Assembly (NCBI GenBank): GCA_035628995.1
Contig: DASPIR010000023.1
Span: 124,001 to 188,000 of the forward strand
Direction of reading: 5' to 3'
From: Clostridia bacterium
GTDB lineage: Bacteria; Bacillota; Clostridia; Lutisporales; Lutisporaceae
DNA length: 64,000 nt
This document shows positions 8,379 through 15,845 of this stretch, piece by piece; the stretch's first letter is position 1, and every line of letters begins with the position of its first letter. The position numbers and the translations under genes are program-made. The notes beneath the pieces are model-generated. The model was not told the DNA's origin. It saw nothing but the letters and a program-made list of their open reading frames with translations, and did not search any database.

Positions 8379-8900
8379 TTGCTGGTAAAAATCATTGGAG
8401 GTCTGCTTATTATTTCGGCTAGCGGGCTTTTGGGAATAGTTTACTCAAACAGGCTATCCATACGGCATAAAGAGCTGAATAATCTAAGAAGGTACATGCA
8501 GATGCTTGAAACTGAAGTAACTTATGGCGCTACGCCTCTACCCATTGCACTCAGAAATGTTTCAAACAAAGCAGAGGGTATGCTGAGCAGCTTTTTTGGA
8601 TTCATTTCAGACAGCCTGACAGACAGAAGCTTTTATACAGTGAGAGATGCTTGGACTTATGGCACAGAAAAGGTGCTTATGCAGTCATCCTTGCAAAGAG
8701 CTGATATTGAGCTTATAAAGAGCTTTGGAAGTATTCTTGGCTGTTCTGACAGGGAGGATCAAAAAAAGCATTTCGAGCTCTTTTACCTGCAGCTGCGGCA
8801 CCAAGAGGATGCAGCACTGGAGGAAATAAGAAAAAGCGCAAAAATGTACCGAGACTTGGGCTTTTTATTGGGAATTGCAGTTTTTATAGTTCTAGTCTGA
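8379..8900 (+). CDS. spoIIIAB: Stage III sporulation protein AB
   Basis: 174 residues, close to the Bacillus length. An N-terminal membrane helix (IIGGLLIISASGLLGIVYS) is followed by a helical domain with a GspF-like arrangement and a C-terminal membrane helix (FLLGIAVFIVLV). The TTG at 8379 follows AGAGGGG and lies one base after the spoIIIAA stop, so the pair is translationally coupled; a longer frame opening at 8313 inside spoIIIAA is not credible. A member of the SpoIIIA-SpoIIQ channel. Confidence 0.93.
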   Translation: MLVKIIGGLLIISASGLLGIVYSNRLSIRHKELNNLRRYMQMLETEVTYGATPLPIALRNVSNKAEGMLSSFFGFISDSLTDRSFYTVRDAWTYGTEKVLMQSSLQRADIELIKSFGSILGCSDREDQKKHFELFYLQLRHQEDAALEEIRKSAKMYRDLGFLLGIAVFIVLV

Positions 8901-8909
8901 CTAAACATT

Positions 8910-9002
8910 ATGTCCCTTCCAGGCATAGCCTGTCAGCGATGAAGCTATGCTTCATCGAATGGACAAAATTAATGTATGTTTTAATAAATCAAAACTAGGA
9001 GG
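8910..9002 (+). repeat. Structured leader element R2, copy A (before spoIIIAC)
   Basis: A 93-bp element nearly matched by 13577-13668. Both begin ATGTCCCTTCCAGGCATAGC, continue CTGTCAGCGATGA, and end AAAACTAGGAGG, which is the ribosome-binding site of the gene downstream. Two hairpins are visible: AGGC-ATA-GCCT and CGATGAAGC-TAT-GCTTCATCG (9 bp). The outer TGTCC can pair with GGACA. It may be a mobile palindromic repeat or a cis-acting RNA. Confidence 0.8.
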
Positions 9003-9009
9003 CACTAAA

Positions 9010-9204
9010 ATGGATGTTAATCTGATTTTTAAAATAGCAGCGATAGGTATTGTTGTAGCAGTCCTCAACAGAGTTCTAAATCAGTCCGGCAGAGAGGAAA
9101 TGGCCATGATGACTACGTTGGCAGGTGTTGTGGTTGTTCTTATGATGGTAATAAGCCTGATAAGCAATCTTTTCGACAGCGTCAGAACCATGTTTCATTT
9201 ATAG
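9010..9204 (+). CDS. spoIIIAC: Stage III sporulation protein AC
   Basis: 64 residues with two membrane helices and the family core LNQSGREEMAMMTTLAGVVVVL. The ATG at 9010 follows AGGAGG, which belongs to repeat element R2; the frame open upstream (from 8947) is repeat sequence. A small integral membrane part of the SpoIIIA channel, often associated with SpoIIIAD. Confidence 0.95.
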   Translation: MDVNLIFKIAAIGIVVAVLNRVLNQSGREEMAMMTTLAGVVVVLMMVISLISNLFDSVRTMFHL

Positions 9205-9213
9205 GGTGATATT

Positions 9214-9600
9214 ATGGATATCATGAAAATTGTTATGGTAGGCATAATAGCGTCAGTTTTGGCAGTACTCCTGAAAGAGGAAAGACCCGAGATAGCCATG
9301 GTGGTAAGCATAGTCACAGGACTTGTTATTTTTATATTTCTGATTACTAAACTTAACTCTGTCATGTCAGTACTAAAATATTTTGCAGGAAAAGCCAATA
9401 TTGATGTATTGTACTTCTCAACTATCCTAAAGGTTATCGCCATAGCATATATAACTGAGTTTGGGGCTCAGATATGCAGGGATGCAGGCGAGGGCTCCAT
9501 CGCCTCCAAGGTTGAGCTTGCGGGAAAGGTGCTTATAATGATAATAGCTATTCCGATACTTGCAGCATTGATGGATATAATGATAAAAATCATACCTTAA
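9214..9600 (+). CDS. spoIIIAD: Stage III sporulation protein AD
   Basis: 128 residues with several membrane helices. The family stretch LLKEERPEIAMVVSIVTG (resembling the QSGREEMA core of SpoIIIAC) and AIAYITEFGAQICRDAGEGS are present. Only nine bases separate it from spoIIIAC. Downstream, where spoIIIAE normally follows directly, there is a 238-base spacer with repeat R1. Confidence 0.95.
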   Translation: MDIMKIVMVGIIASVLAVLLKEERPEIAMVVSIVTGLVIFIFLITKLNSVMSVLKYFAGKANIDVLYFSTILKVIAIAYITEFGAQICRDAGEGSIASKVELAGKVLIMIIAIPILAALMDIMIKIIP

Positions 9601-9698
9601 CTATGAGTTTAGCACTAAACATATTACATATTAATAGAAGAATATGTCAGATGCAAGATACGAGATTCGAGGAAAGCTCAGGTATTCCTTATGGGTTA

Positions 9699-9812
9699 AG
9701 GTACGATAACCACGGAACACACGGATGTTTCACGGAACCACACGGCTGGTTTTTATTTTTCCTACCGTGAATTCAGTGGATTTCAGTGTCTTCTGTGTTA
9801 CCCGTTTCCTTT
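9699..9812 (+). repeat. Interspersed palindromic repeat, family R1, copy 2 (inside spoIIIA operon)
   Basis: Left arm ATAACCACGGAACACACGG and TTTCACGGAACCACACGG; right arm CCGTGAATTCAGTGGATT, TCAGTGTCTTCTGTGTTACC. The upstream flank (about 9651-9690: GCAAGATACGAGATTCGAGG and GGTATTCCTTA) matches the flank of copy 1 in inverse orientation. The rest of the 9601-9838 spacer shows no gene. The element separates spoIIIAD from spoIIIAE and would form a large hairpin in the operon mRNA. Confidence 0.85.
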
Positions 9813-9838
9813 ATTGCATTTTTAAAAGGAGGATTTGC

Positions 9839-10999
9839 ATGCACAAAAGCATAGTTTTTTTTATGATAATCATTCTGCTTTCCATATTTGTAGTTTATTG
9901 CGATGACACTGAAGATATATTGAAAAGTCAGATAGACAATTTGGACATTGGTGATATAGAGAAATTTGTTGAGGATATTAACAGGGAGTCTGACGGCTTG
10001 GTGCCGGAAGTAAATATTAAAGAGCTTGTGTTAGGCTTATTTAAAGGCAATACCTTCGAAAACCTCAAAGAATTAGGACGGGGTATAGTGAGCTTCTTTT
10101 TTAAAGAAGTAATTAGCAATTTAAGTATCTTGGGCAAACTCCTTATATTGTCCATATTCTGTGCAATACTGCAGAACCTTCATAATGGCTTTGAGGAGGA
10201 TACTATAGGGAAGCTGGCCTACAGCATATGCTACATACTGATAATTATTATGGCTGTGAAAAGCTTCAATGAAGCAATGACGATAGGGGTACATGCAATA
10301 GATACAATGGTAGGCTTCATGCAGGCACTATTACCGACTTTGCTGGCTTTGCTTGCTGCAGTGGGAGGGATAACCTCATCAGCAGTATTCCAACCGTTGC
10401 TATTCAGTTCCATAACACTAATAACAACGATTATAAAGGTATTCGTAATGCCGCTTATACTTTTTTCGGCAGTTCTCAGTATATTGAACAACCTTTCGGA
10501 TTCAATCAACATTTCCAGACTGGCATCTCTATTGAAGCAAGTGGCAGTTGGAGCTCTTGGTTTAGTACTTACAGCCTTCACAGGGGTGATAACAGTACAG
10601 GGAATTGCCTCGGCTTCAGTAGATGGAGCAACAATAAGGACTGCAAAATTCGCAGTGGACAACTTTATACCTATAGTGGGCAGTTTCCTTTCAGATGCTT
10701 TTGATGCAGTAGTCAGCTGTTCAATGATATTGAAAAATGGAATCGGCATTGCCGGTTTTCTGATATTGCTGCTGATTTGCAGCTTTCCGCTTATAAAGAT
10801 GTTTTCAATTGTGTTGATATATAAAGTTACAAGTGCACTTATTCAGCCAATTCTCGACAACCAGATTGTACAATGCCTAAATGATATGAGCAATGCAATG
10901 CTTGTACTGCTTACTTGCGTGATAGCAGTTGCTGTAATGTTTTTCATGGCACTGACAGTTATTATGGGCGTCGGCAATATGGCAGTGATGGTCAGGTAG
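9839..10999 (+). CDS. spoIIIAE: Stage III sporulation protein AE
   Basis: 386 residues. An N-terminal signal or membrane segment (IVFFMIIILLSIFVVY) is followed by a soluble stretch and about seven hydrophobic helices, with the family blocks FMQALLPTLLALLAAVGG, SAVFQPLLF and GGDS-free but typical TIRTAKFAVDNFIPIVGS. The ATG at 9839 follows AAAAGGAGG; the open frame continues upstream only through repeat R1 and is not coding. It is the largest membrane subunit of the SpoIIIA complex. Confidence 0.95.
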   Translation: MHKSIVFFMIIILLSIFVVYCDDTEDILKSQIDNLDIGDIEKFVEDINRESDGLVPEVNIKELVLGLFKGNTFENLKELGRGIVSFFFKEVISNLSILGKLLILSIFCAILQNLHNGFEEDTIGKLAYSICYILIIIMAVKSFNEAMTIGVHAIDTMVGFMQALLPTLLALLAAVGGITSSAVFQPLLFSSITLITTIIKVFVMPLILFSAVLSILNNLSDSINISRLASLLKQVAVGALGLVLTAFTGVITVQGIASASVDGATIRTAKFAVDNFIPIVGSFLSDAFDAVVSCSMILKNGIGIAGFLILLLICSFPLIKMFSIVLIYKVTSALIQPILDNQIVQCLNDMSNAMLVLLTCVIAVAVMFFMALTVIMGVGNMAVMVR

Positions 11000-11007
11000 G
11001 TGATTTG

Positions 11008-11646
11008 ATGGCTGACTTTTTAAGATCATGGATAACAAATATAACTGTGATTATTATTTTCGTTATGTTCCTGGACATGATAATGCCAAATGATTCGATG
11101 AAGCGCTACATCAATGTAATAGTGGGGCTTTTGATAATAATTGTAGTTATAAAGCCTTTTGTTTTGGTAAAGGATTATGCAGAAAGCTTTGACAATCAGT
11201 TTTTAGAAGCCGCCAGCTTTGTGGAGCAGAGCGGCAATCAAGGAGAAAATGCCGAAATCAGCAAATTCCAACAGCAGCAGGCAGTGGAAATCTTTGAGGA
11301 CAATATGAAGGGTCAGATAGTAAAACTTGTTAAGAACAGTACAAAATCTGATTACAAGGATGTAACTGTAGATCTGGAATTGGAGAGGAATATTGAAAGT
11401 GAGGACTTTGGCAATATTAAGCATATAACTGTCGGATTAAGCGGTGACAGAAATAAGGTAATACAAGTAGATAGGATAAATATCGGTGATAATGAGGGCA
11501 TAGAGGAAAATAAAAATGTAATTAATAAAGACAAAGCTGAATATAATTTGAATGATAGCAAGATAAGCAGAGAGATAAAATATGGAATAAGCAAAGCCCT
11601 GGGAATCAGCGAGTCGATTATCAGTGTAGAAGTACAGCAGAAATAA
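11008..11646 (+). CDS. spoIIIAF: Stage III sporulation protein AF
   Basis: 212 residues with two N-terminal membrane helices (WITNITVIIIFVMFLDMIMP and YINVIVGLLIIIVVIKPFVL) and a soluble domain ending GISESIISVEVQ. The ATG at 11008 follows AGGTAGG and lies eight bases after spoIIIAE; the frame inside spoIIIAE is discarded. The soluble domain has the ring-building-motif type fold seen in SpoIIIAF, placed between mother cell and forespore membranes. Confidence 0.93.
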   Translation: MADFLRSWITNITVIIIFVMFLDMIMPNDSMKRYINVIVGLLIIIVVIKPFVLVKDYAESFDNQFLEAASFVEQSGNQGENAEISKFQQQQAVEIFEDNMKGQIVKLVKNSTKSDYKDVTVDLELERNIESEDFGNIKHITVGLSGDRNKVIQVDRINIGDNEGIEENKNVINKDKAEYNLNDSKISREIKYGISKALGISESIISVEVQQK

Positions 11647-11663
11647 TGCAAGGAGGAAAGTAT

Positions 11664-12287
11664 ATGAAATTACTTGAGTGGTTAAGGGATAAACTTAAGA
11701 AAGAGAATTTCCTAATGCTTAACTTATCGAAAAAAACCACGGCAAATCTAATAATAGTATTCTGCCTGGGCTTGGCTCTAATTCTAATTGCCGATTTTTA
11801 CAATGATATGAGGGCGGGTAGGACAGCTGAAGAAGGCATTAATAATCAAGATACGCAAATAGAAGCAGGAATTGCTGACAATACAGCACCCAATTATGTA
11901 AGAAATCTGGAGAATGATCTCTCATCAATACTCAGTAAAATACAGGGTGCTGGAAAAGTGTCGGTTATGATTACTCTAAATAGTGGAACAGAGATAATCC
12001 CTGCAAAGGATGAATCAATCTCCGACAAAGTAACCAACGAAAAGGATACAAGCGGTGGAACACGAGTAATAAATGAAAAAGCAACAGATGACAAAGTCGT
12101 ATTTACAGCTTCTCAGGGAGGCAATTCTAAACCTTTGATAATTAAGGAGATAAATCCGGAAATAAAAGGAGTAATCGTGGTAGCCGAAGGTGCGAAGGAT
12201 TCAAAAATCAAGCTTGAAATTTCTCGGGCAGTACAAACGGTATTGGACATTCCTGCATACAGAGTAACGGTATATGAGAGAAATTAA
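11664..12287 (+). CDS. spoIIIAG: Stage III sporulation protein AG
   Basis: 207 residues. One membrane helix (ANLIIVFCLGLALILIADF) anchors a periplasmic-side domain with the family motif LENDLSSILSKIQGAGKVSVMITL and a C-terminal KLEISRAVQTVLDIPAYRVTVYE block. SpoIIIAG forms a large ring in the intermembrane space in Bacillus. The ATG at 11664 lies behind AGGAGGA; the in-frame ATG at 11646 is too close to that site. Confidence 0.95.
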   Translation: MKLLEWLRDKLKKENFLMLNLSKKTTANLIIVFCLGLALILIADFYNDMRAGRTAEEGINNQDTQIEAGIADNTAPNYVRNLENDLSSILSKIQGAGKVSVMITLNSGTEIIPAKDESISDKVTNEKDTSGGTRVINEKATDDKVVFTASQGGNSKPLIIKEINPEIKGVIVVAEGAKDSKIKLEISRAVQTVLDIPAYRVTVYERN

Positions 12288-12317
12288 TATGAAATATAAA
12301 TTCAGGGAGGTATAGTC

Positions 12318-12923
12318 ATGCAAGTGAGGAGAAAAAACATCGTAATATGTTCAATGATAATACTGCTGTTTGTTGTTGGGTATGCATACAACAGCTTTAC
12401 TTCCGAAAGGCTGGCGGATGCAAATCTTGACTTGGATGCGCAAGTAGCAATCACTAATGAAGCGCAAGCTAAGGACCAGGGTAATAGTGTGTCTGCTGAA
12501 AAGACAGGTACTGAACAGGATGGAGAGGCAGCTGTCGTAGAGGATAATAGCAACGAAGCCATAGAGACAGCTAGTGCGTCCTTCTTCTCTGAATACAGGC
12601 TTGAGAGAGATAAGAACAGAAGTAAGGAAGTAGATATGTGGCAGGATATAATCAACAGTGATAAAGCGGAAGAGAATTTCAAGAATATGGCGCAGCAAGA
12701 GCTAGTAAAGATTGTCGCTCTTACAGAGAAGGAAATGATTATTGAAAATCTCATAGTCGCCAGAGGCTTCAATGATGCGCTTGTATTCCTTACGGATGAT
12801 TCTGCAACAATAATAGTTGATGCTAAAGAGCTTACTCCCGCAAATATTGCCCAGATACAAGACATAGTAGTAAGAAAGACCAAGCTGGATCCAAAGGATA
12901 TCAAGATAATGAAGAAAAACTAA
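12318..12923 (+). CDS. spoIIIAH: Stage III sporulation protein AH
   Basis: 201 residues. One N-terminal helix (NIVICSMIILLFVVGYAY), then an acidic, low-complexity linker (about 30-85), then a ring-building domain (EKEMIIENLIVARGFNDALVFL...KLDPKDIKIM). SpoIIIAH binds forespore SpoIIQ across the intermembrane space in Bacillus. The ATG follows GGGAGG. Last gene of the operon; accB and accC, which follow in Bacillus, are absent here. Confidence 0.94.
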   Translation: MQVRRKNIVICSMIILLFVVGYAYNSFTSERLADANLDLDAQVAITNEAQAKDQGNSVSAEKTGTEQDGEAAVVEDNSNEAIETASASFFSEYRLERDKNRSKEVDMWQDIINSDKAEENFKNMAQQELVKIVALTEKEMIIENLIVARGFNDALVFLTDDSATIIVDAKELTPANIAQIQDIVVRKTKLDPKDIKIMKKN

Positions 12924-12974
12924 TATGAATTAATTCTAAAAATGTTTTTCGCAAAAACGTGTTAGTATGCAAGC

Positions 12975-13002
12975 TTGAATAAATACGGTATTACTGTATA
13001 AT
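12975..13002 (+). promoter_or_regulatory. Probable sigma-A promoter for the asp23-like gene
   Basis: TTGAAT and TATAAT are separated by 16 bases. A second candidate lies at 13037-13065 (TTGTAA, 17 bases, TATAAT). Just upstream at 12938-12960 is the near-palindrome GTTTTTCGCAAAAAC, which recurs before nadK. Confidence 0.65.
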
Positions 13003-13106
13003 ATAATAATGGCAGATAAAACACCATTACATATATTTGTAAATATATTCGGGTTTTGTTATAATTAGTTCATAGAAGATATACTACATACAAGGGGGTG
13101 CAGTAC

Positions 13107-13502
13107 TTGGAAAAAGAGATAAAATTAGATAAGTACGGTAATGTAAAGATTGCTGATGATGTAGTTGCAATCATTGCTGAAATAGCTGCTAAAGAAGTAA
13201 AGGGTGTTTATGCCATGAGCGGCGGAATAGCAGACAGCATAACTGAGATACTTGGTAAAAAGAACCCCTCCAAAGGTGTAAAGGTTGAGGTAGGGGAAAA
13301 AGAAGCAGCTATTGACCTTTATATAGTTGTTGATTACGGAGTGAGAATACCAGACGTGTCATGGCAGATACAGGAGAATGTCAAAAAAGCTGTTGAGACA
13401 ATGACTGGACTCATCGTAGTTGAAGTGAACATCCATATCCAGGGAGTGAATATGGAAAAAGAGATTAAGGAAGAAGAGAGCGAAGAAGTAAAATCCAAAT
13501 AG
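13107..13502 (+). CDS. yqhY: Asp23/Gls24 family envelope stress protein (YqhY-like)
   Basis: 131 residues with the full Asp23 domain: GNVKIADDVVAIIAEIAAKEVKGVYAM at the N-terminus, VDYGVRIPDVSWQIQENVKKAVE in the middle and VNIHIQGV near the end. TTG at 13107 follows AAGGGGG with normal spacing; GTG at 13098 overlaps that site. Position directly before nusB is that of Bacillus yqhY, whose product influences fatty-acid synthesis through acetyl-CoA carboxylase. The acidic tail (KEEESEEVKSK) is unstructured. Confidence 0.93.
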   Translation: MEKEIKLDKYGNVKIADDVVAIIAEIAAKEVKGVYAMSGGIADSITEILGKKNPSKGVKVEVGEKEAAIDLYIVVDYGVRIPDVSWQIQENVKKAVETMTGLIVVEVNIHIQGVNMEKEIKEEESEEVKSK

Positions 13503-13511
13503 ACTTTAATG

Positions 13512-13555
13512 AACTAACCCTCTTTTAATGATAATATGTTGACAGAGGGTTAGTT
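13512..13555 (+). terminator. Hairpin after asp23-like gene
   Basis: Perfect 11-bp stem AACTAACCCTC / GAGGGTTAGTT with a 22-base loop; only a weak T tail (TTAAAT) follows, so it may terminate poorly or stabilise the 3' end. Confidence 0.6.
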
Positions 13556-13576
13556 TAAATATATGCAAAAGAAGAG

Positions 13577-13668
13577 ATGTCCCTTCCAGGCATAGCCTGT
13601 CAGCGATGAGGCTGCTCTTCATCGACTGAACTAAATAAGGGATGTTTTACTTAAGTAAAACTAGGAGG
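13577..13668 (+). repeat. Structured leader element R2, copy B (before nusB)
   Basis: A 92-bp relative of 8910-9002. It shares the first 33 bases almost exactly, then has GGCTGC in the second hairpin loop, and ends with AAAACTAGGAGG, the nusB ribosome-binding site. The outer pairing differs: TCCCTT pairs with AAGGGA here, whereas copy A pairs TGTCC with GGACA. Confidence 0.8.
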
Positions 13669-13672
13669 GTAT

Positions 13673-14119
13673 ATGAGTAGAAGACTTGCCAGAGAATCTG
13701 CAATTCAATTTTTGTTCAGCACGGATTTTAACAGGAATGAAAACCTTGATGAGATGCTGAAGGAGTTTTTCGAGGCTGAAAAAGAAAGCACCGATGATAA
13801 GCCTCAGGAAGCGCTAAACAAAAATGACATTGGATTTACAGAGGAAATTATAAGAGGAACTATAGAGAACTTAGAGCGGATTGACCAGTTGATCCAAAGC
13901 AATACCACAGGTTGGACCAAGGAAAGGATTGCTAAAGTTGATCTGGCAATATTAAGACTGGCTTTGTTTGAGATACTTTTTCGCGGAGACATACCAGGCA
14001 GTGTCGCTATAAATGAAGCCATTGAGTTGGCTAAAAAATATAGCACTGATGAATCCGGCGGTTTTATCAATGGGGTTTTGGGCAAAATCATCAGAGAAAC
14101 CGGCATCAAGGGTATATAA
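13673..14119 (+). CDS. nusB: Transcription antitermination factor NusB
   Basis: 148 residues, all-helical. The family patterns RRLARESAIQFLFSTDF at the N-terminus and LAILRLALFEILF, GSVAINEAIELAKKYSTDESGGFINGVLG near the end are clear. NusB with NusE (S10) binds boxA in rRNA leaders and prevents premature termination. The ribosome-binding site lies in repeat R2. It precedes a gene remnant and xseA. Confidence 0.97.
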   Translation: MSRRLARESAIQFLFSTDFNRNENLDEMLKEFFEAEKESTDDKPQEALNKNDIGFTEEIIRGTIENLERIDQLIQSNTTGWTKERIAKVDLAILRLALFEILFRGDIPGSVAINEAIELAKKYSTDESGGFINGVLGKIIRETGIKGI

Positions 14120-14120
14120 C

Positions 14121-14296
14121 ATGTATTGCCTGGGTATAGACACGAGTTGCTATACCACATCATTGACCGTGCAGGAGTCATTATGGGTATGAAATTTTCT
14201 TGTGTACAAGAGATGGACATGTTATGCAGTGAATTTGAAACAAAGGGAATAGAAATTCCCATAAGGATAGATGGAAGTGCGTTATTAAAATTTTGA
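14121..14296 (+). pseudogene. Remnant of a TsaD/Kae1-like (O-sialoglycoprotein endopeptidase-type) gene
   Basis: Two bases after the nusB stop, ATG begins MYCLGIDTSCYTTSLTVQ, the N-terminus of the TsaD-like paralogue that many Clostridia carry between nusB and xseA. It stops after 23 codons at 14190-14192. A second frame starting at ATG 14189 runs 35 codons to a stop at 14294-14296 (ending PIRIDGSALLKF) and could be the C-terminal end. A full gene of this type is about 310-330 codons, so most of it is gone by internal deletion. The ascription rests on the N-terminal motif and position. Confidence 0.7.
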
Positions 14297-14337
14297 TTGA
14301 AATAGAATAGGATATGTTAAAGCACTTGGAGGATTAA

Positions 14338-15552
14338 ATGGGCAGTGAGAGAGTTTTTACCGTAACTGAGATAAATAATTATATAAAATACCTGATGCAG
14401 AACGATATGTTGCTCTCACATCTTTATGTAAAGGGAGAAATTTCAAATTTCAAGCACCACACCTCTGGGCATGCGTATTTTACATTAAAGGATGCAGACT
14501 CAAGGATAAAATGCGTGATGTTCAAGGGTAATGCCTCAAAGCTGAAGTTTGTACCTGAAGATGGCTGTGCGGTAATACTCAGAGGGTATTTTTCAATATA
14601 TGAAAGAGATGGGCAGTATCAACTTTATGTAGAAGATATGATTCCTGAAGGGACAGGCTCTCTTTATAAGGCATATGAACAGCTTAAGAAAAAGCTTTCA
14701 GAGCTGGGCTATTTCGATGAAGCCAAAAAGAAGAAGCTCCCATTTATGCCGAAGGCAGTTGGTATAGTTACATCACCGACAGGAGCAGCAGTAAGGGATA
14801 TAATTTCTATAATAAAAAGAAGATGTCCATGCATAGATATATATTTATATCCCGTGCAAGTGCAGGGAGCGGGAGCTGAGAATGAGATTGCAGAAGGAAT
14901 AAGGTATTTCAATTCCAAAGGCAATGTAGACGTTATGATAATAGGACGAGGCGGTGGCTCTATTGAAGAGCTGTGGGCCTTTAATGAGGAAATAGTAGCT
15001 AAGGCCATCTATGAGTCCGGTATACCGGTAATATCAGCGGTAGGGCACGAGACAGACTTTACCATATCGGACTTTACAGCAGACCTGAGAGCTGCGACAC
15101 CTTCGGCAGCAGCTGAGCTGGCAGTTCCGGACAAACAAAGTCTTATGAGCAAGGTGGGCCAGTATCAATATGTATTGAACTCATCTATTGCAAACTATAT
15201 AAACAGCAAGAGAGTGAGAGTTGAGAAGATTTCCAAGGACAATGTATTCAGACAGCTGGAGCGGAAAATACTTAACATGAATCAAACCCTTGATTCACTG
15301 GAAAAGTACTTGGATTACAATATGCAGAATATATTAAAAGGCAGTAGGAATGAACTGGAAAAGGCTGTTGGAAAGCTTTCAATACTAAATCCTGAATCAG
15401 CCTTGGGTAGAGGTTATGGACTTATATTGAGGAAGTCAGATGGAAAGCTTCTAACCTCTATAAAGGAAATGCATCTTGCAGAGGAGCTGGAGATAAAGCT
15501 GAAAGATGGAAAGGCCTTAGTGGAAGTTAAAGGGCTGGAGAAGCAGCTCTAA
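14338..15552 (+). CDS. xseA: Exodeoxyribonuclease VII large subunit
   Basis: 404 residues. N-terminal OB fold (VKGEISNFKHHTSGHAYFTLKD) and the catalytic domain with TSPTGAAVRDI, GRGGGSIEELWAFNEE and SAVGHETDFTISDFTADLRAATPSAAAEL, then a coiled coil. With XseB it forms the single-strand-specific exonuclease that also cuts linear ends in both directions. ATG behind TGGAGG. xseB follows 54 bases later. Confidence 0.97.
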   Translation: MGSERVFTVTEINNYIKYLMQNDMLLSHLYVKGEISNFKHHTSGHAYFTLKDADSRIKCVMFKGNASKLKFVPEDGCAVILRGYFSIYERDGQYQLYVEDMIPEGTGSLYKAYEQLKKKLSELGYFDEAKKKKLPFMPKAVGIVTSPTGAAVRDIISIIKRRCPCIDIYLYPVQVQGAGAENEIAEGIRYFNSKGNVDVMIIGRGGGSIEELWAFNEEIVAKAIYESGIPVISAVGHETDFTISDFTADLRAATPSAAAELAVPDKQSLMSKVGQYQYVLNSSIANYINSKRVRVEKISKDNVFRQLERKILNMNQTLDSLEKYLDYNMQNILKGSRNELEKAVGKLSILNPESALGRGYGLILRKSDGKLLTSIKEMHLAEELEIKLKDGKALVEVKGLEKQL

Positions 15553-15606
15553 GAGTATATATATGAGATAATTTCACAATAATATCATGAAATGGAGAAA
15601 AATGAT

Positions 15607-15843
15607 ATGAAAGAGGATTTTTCGTTTGAACAAGCATTGAAGCGGTTGGAAGAAATAGTTGAGGTCTTGGAGTCAGGGAATATTTCCCTGGAGGAATCCA
15701 TTAAAATCTACCAGGAAGGCGTTTCACTTTCGAAGCTTTGCTCTGGTATGCTGGAAGAAGCCGAGGGTAAGGTTATGGCTATAATGAACCGCAATGATGA
15801 ACAGATGGAAGAATTCAGCATCAGTCAAATCAAGGAGGCATAA
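15607..15843 (+). CDS. xseB: Exodeoxyribonuclease VII small subunit
   Basis: 78 residues, helical, with the family pattern FEQALKRLEEIVEVLESGNISLEESIKIYQEGV. The ATG at 15607 is preferred because GGAGA lies eight bases upstream; the in-frame ATG at 15592 overlaps that site and would add five residues. Small subunits bind the XseA coiled coil. The gene lies in an operon with xseA and ispA. Confidence 0.94.
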   Translation: MKEDFSFEQALKRLEEIVEVLESGNISLEESIKIYQEGVSLSKLCSGMLEEAEGKVMAIMNRNDEQMEEFSISQIKEA

Positions 15844-15845
15844 AA

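Noticed and set aside
8947-9009. N-terminal extension of spoIIIAC
   Set aside because: Lies in repeat R2 and has no ribosome-binding site; ATG 9010 gives the standard length.
9725-9838. 38 extra N-terminal codons for spoIIIAE
   Set aside because: Encoded by repeat R1; the strong AAAAGGAGG precedes the ATG at 9839, which gives the normal SpoIIIAE N-terminus.
13804-14262. 152-codon minus-strand frame over nusB
   Set aside because: Antisense to a certain gene and to the gene remnant, no ribosome-binding site, no recognisable protein.
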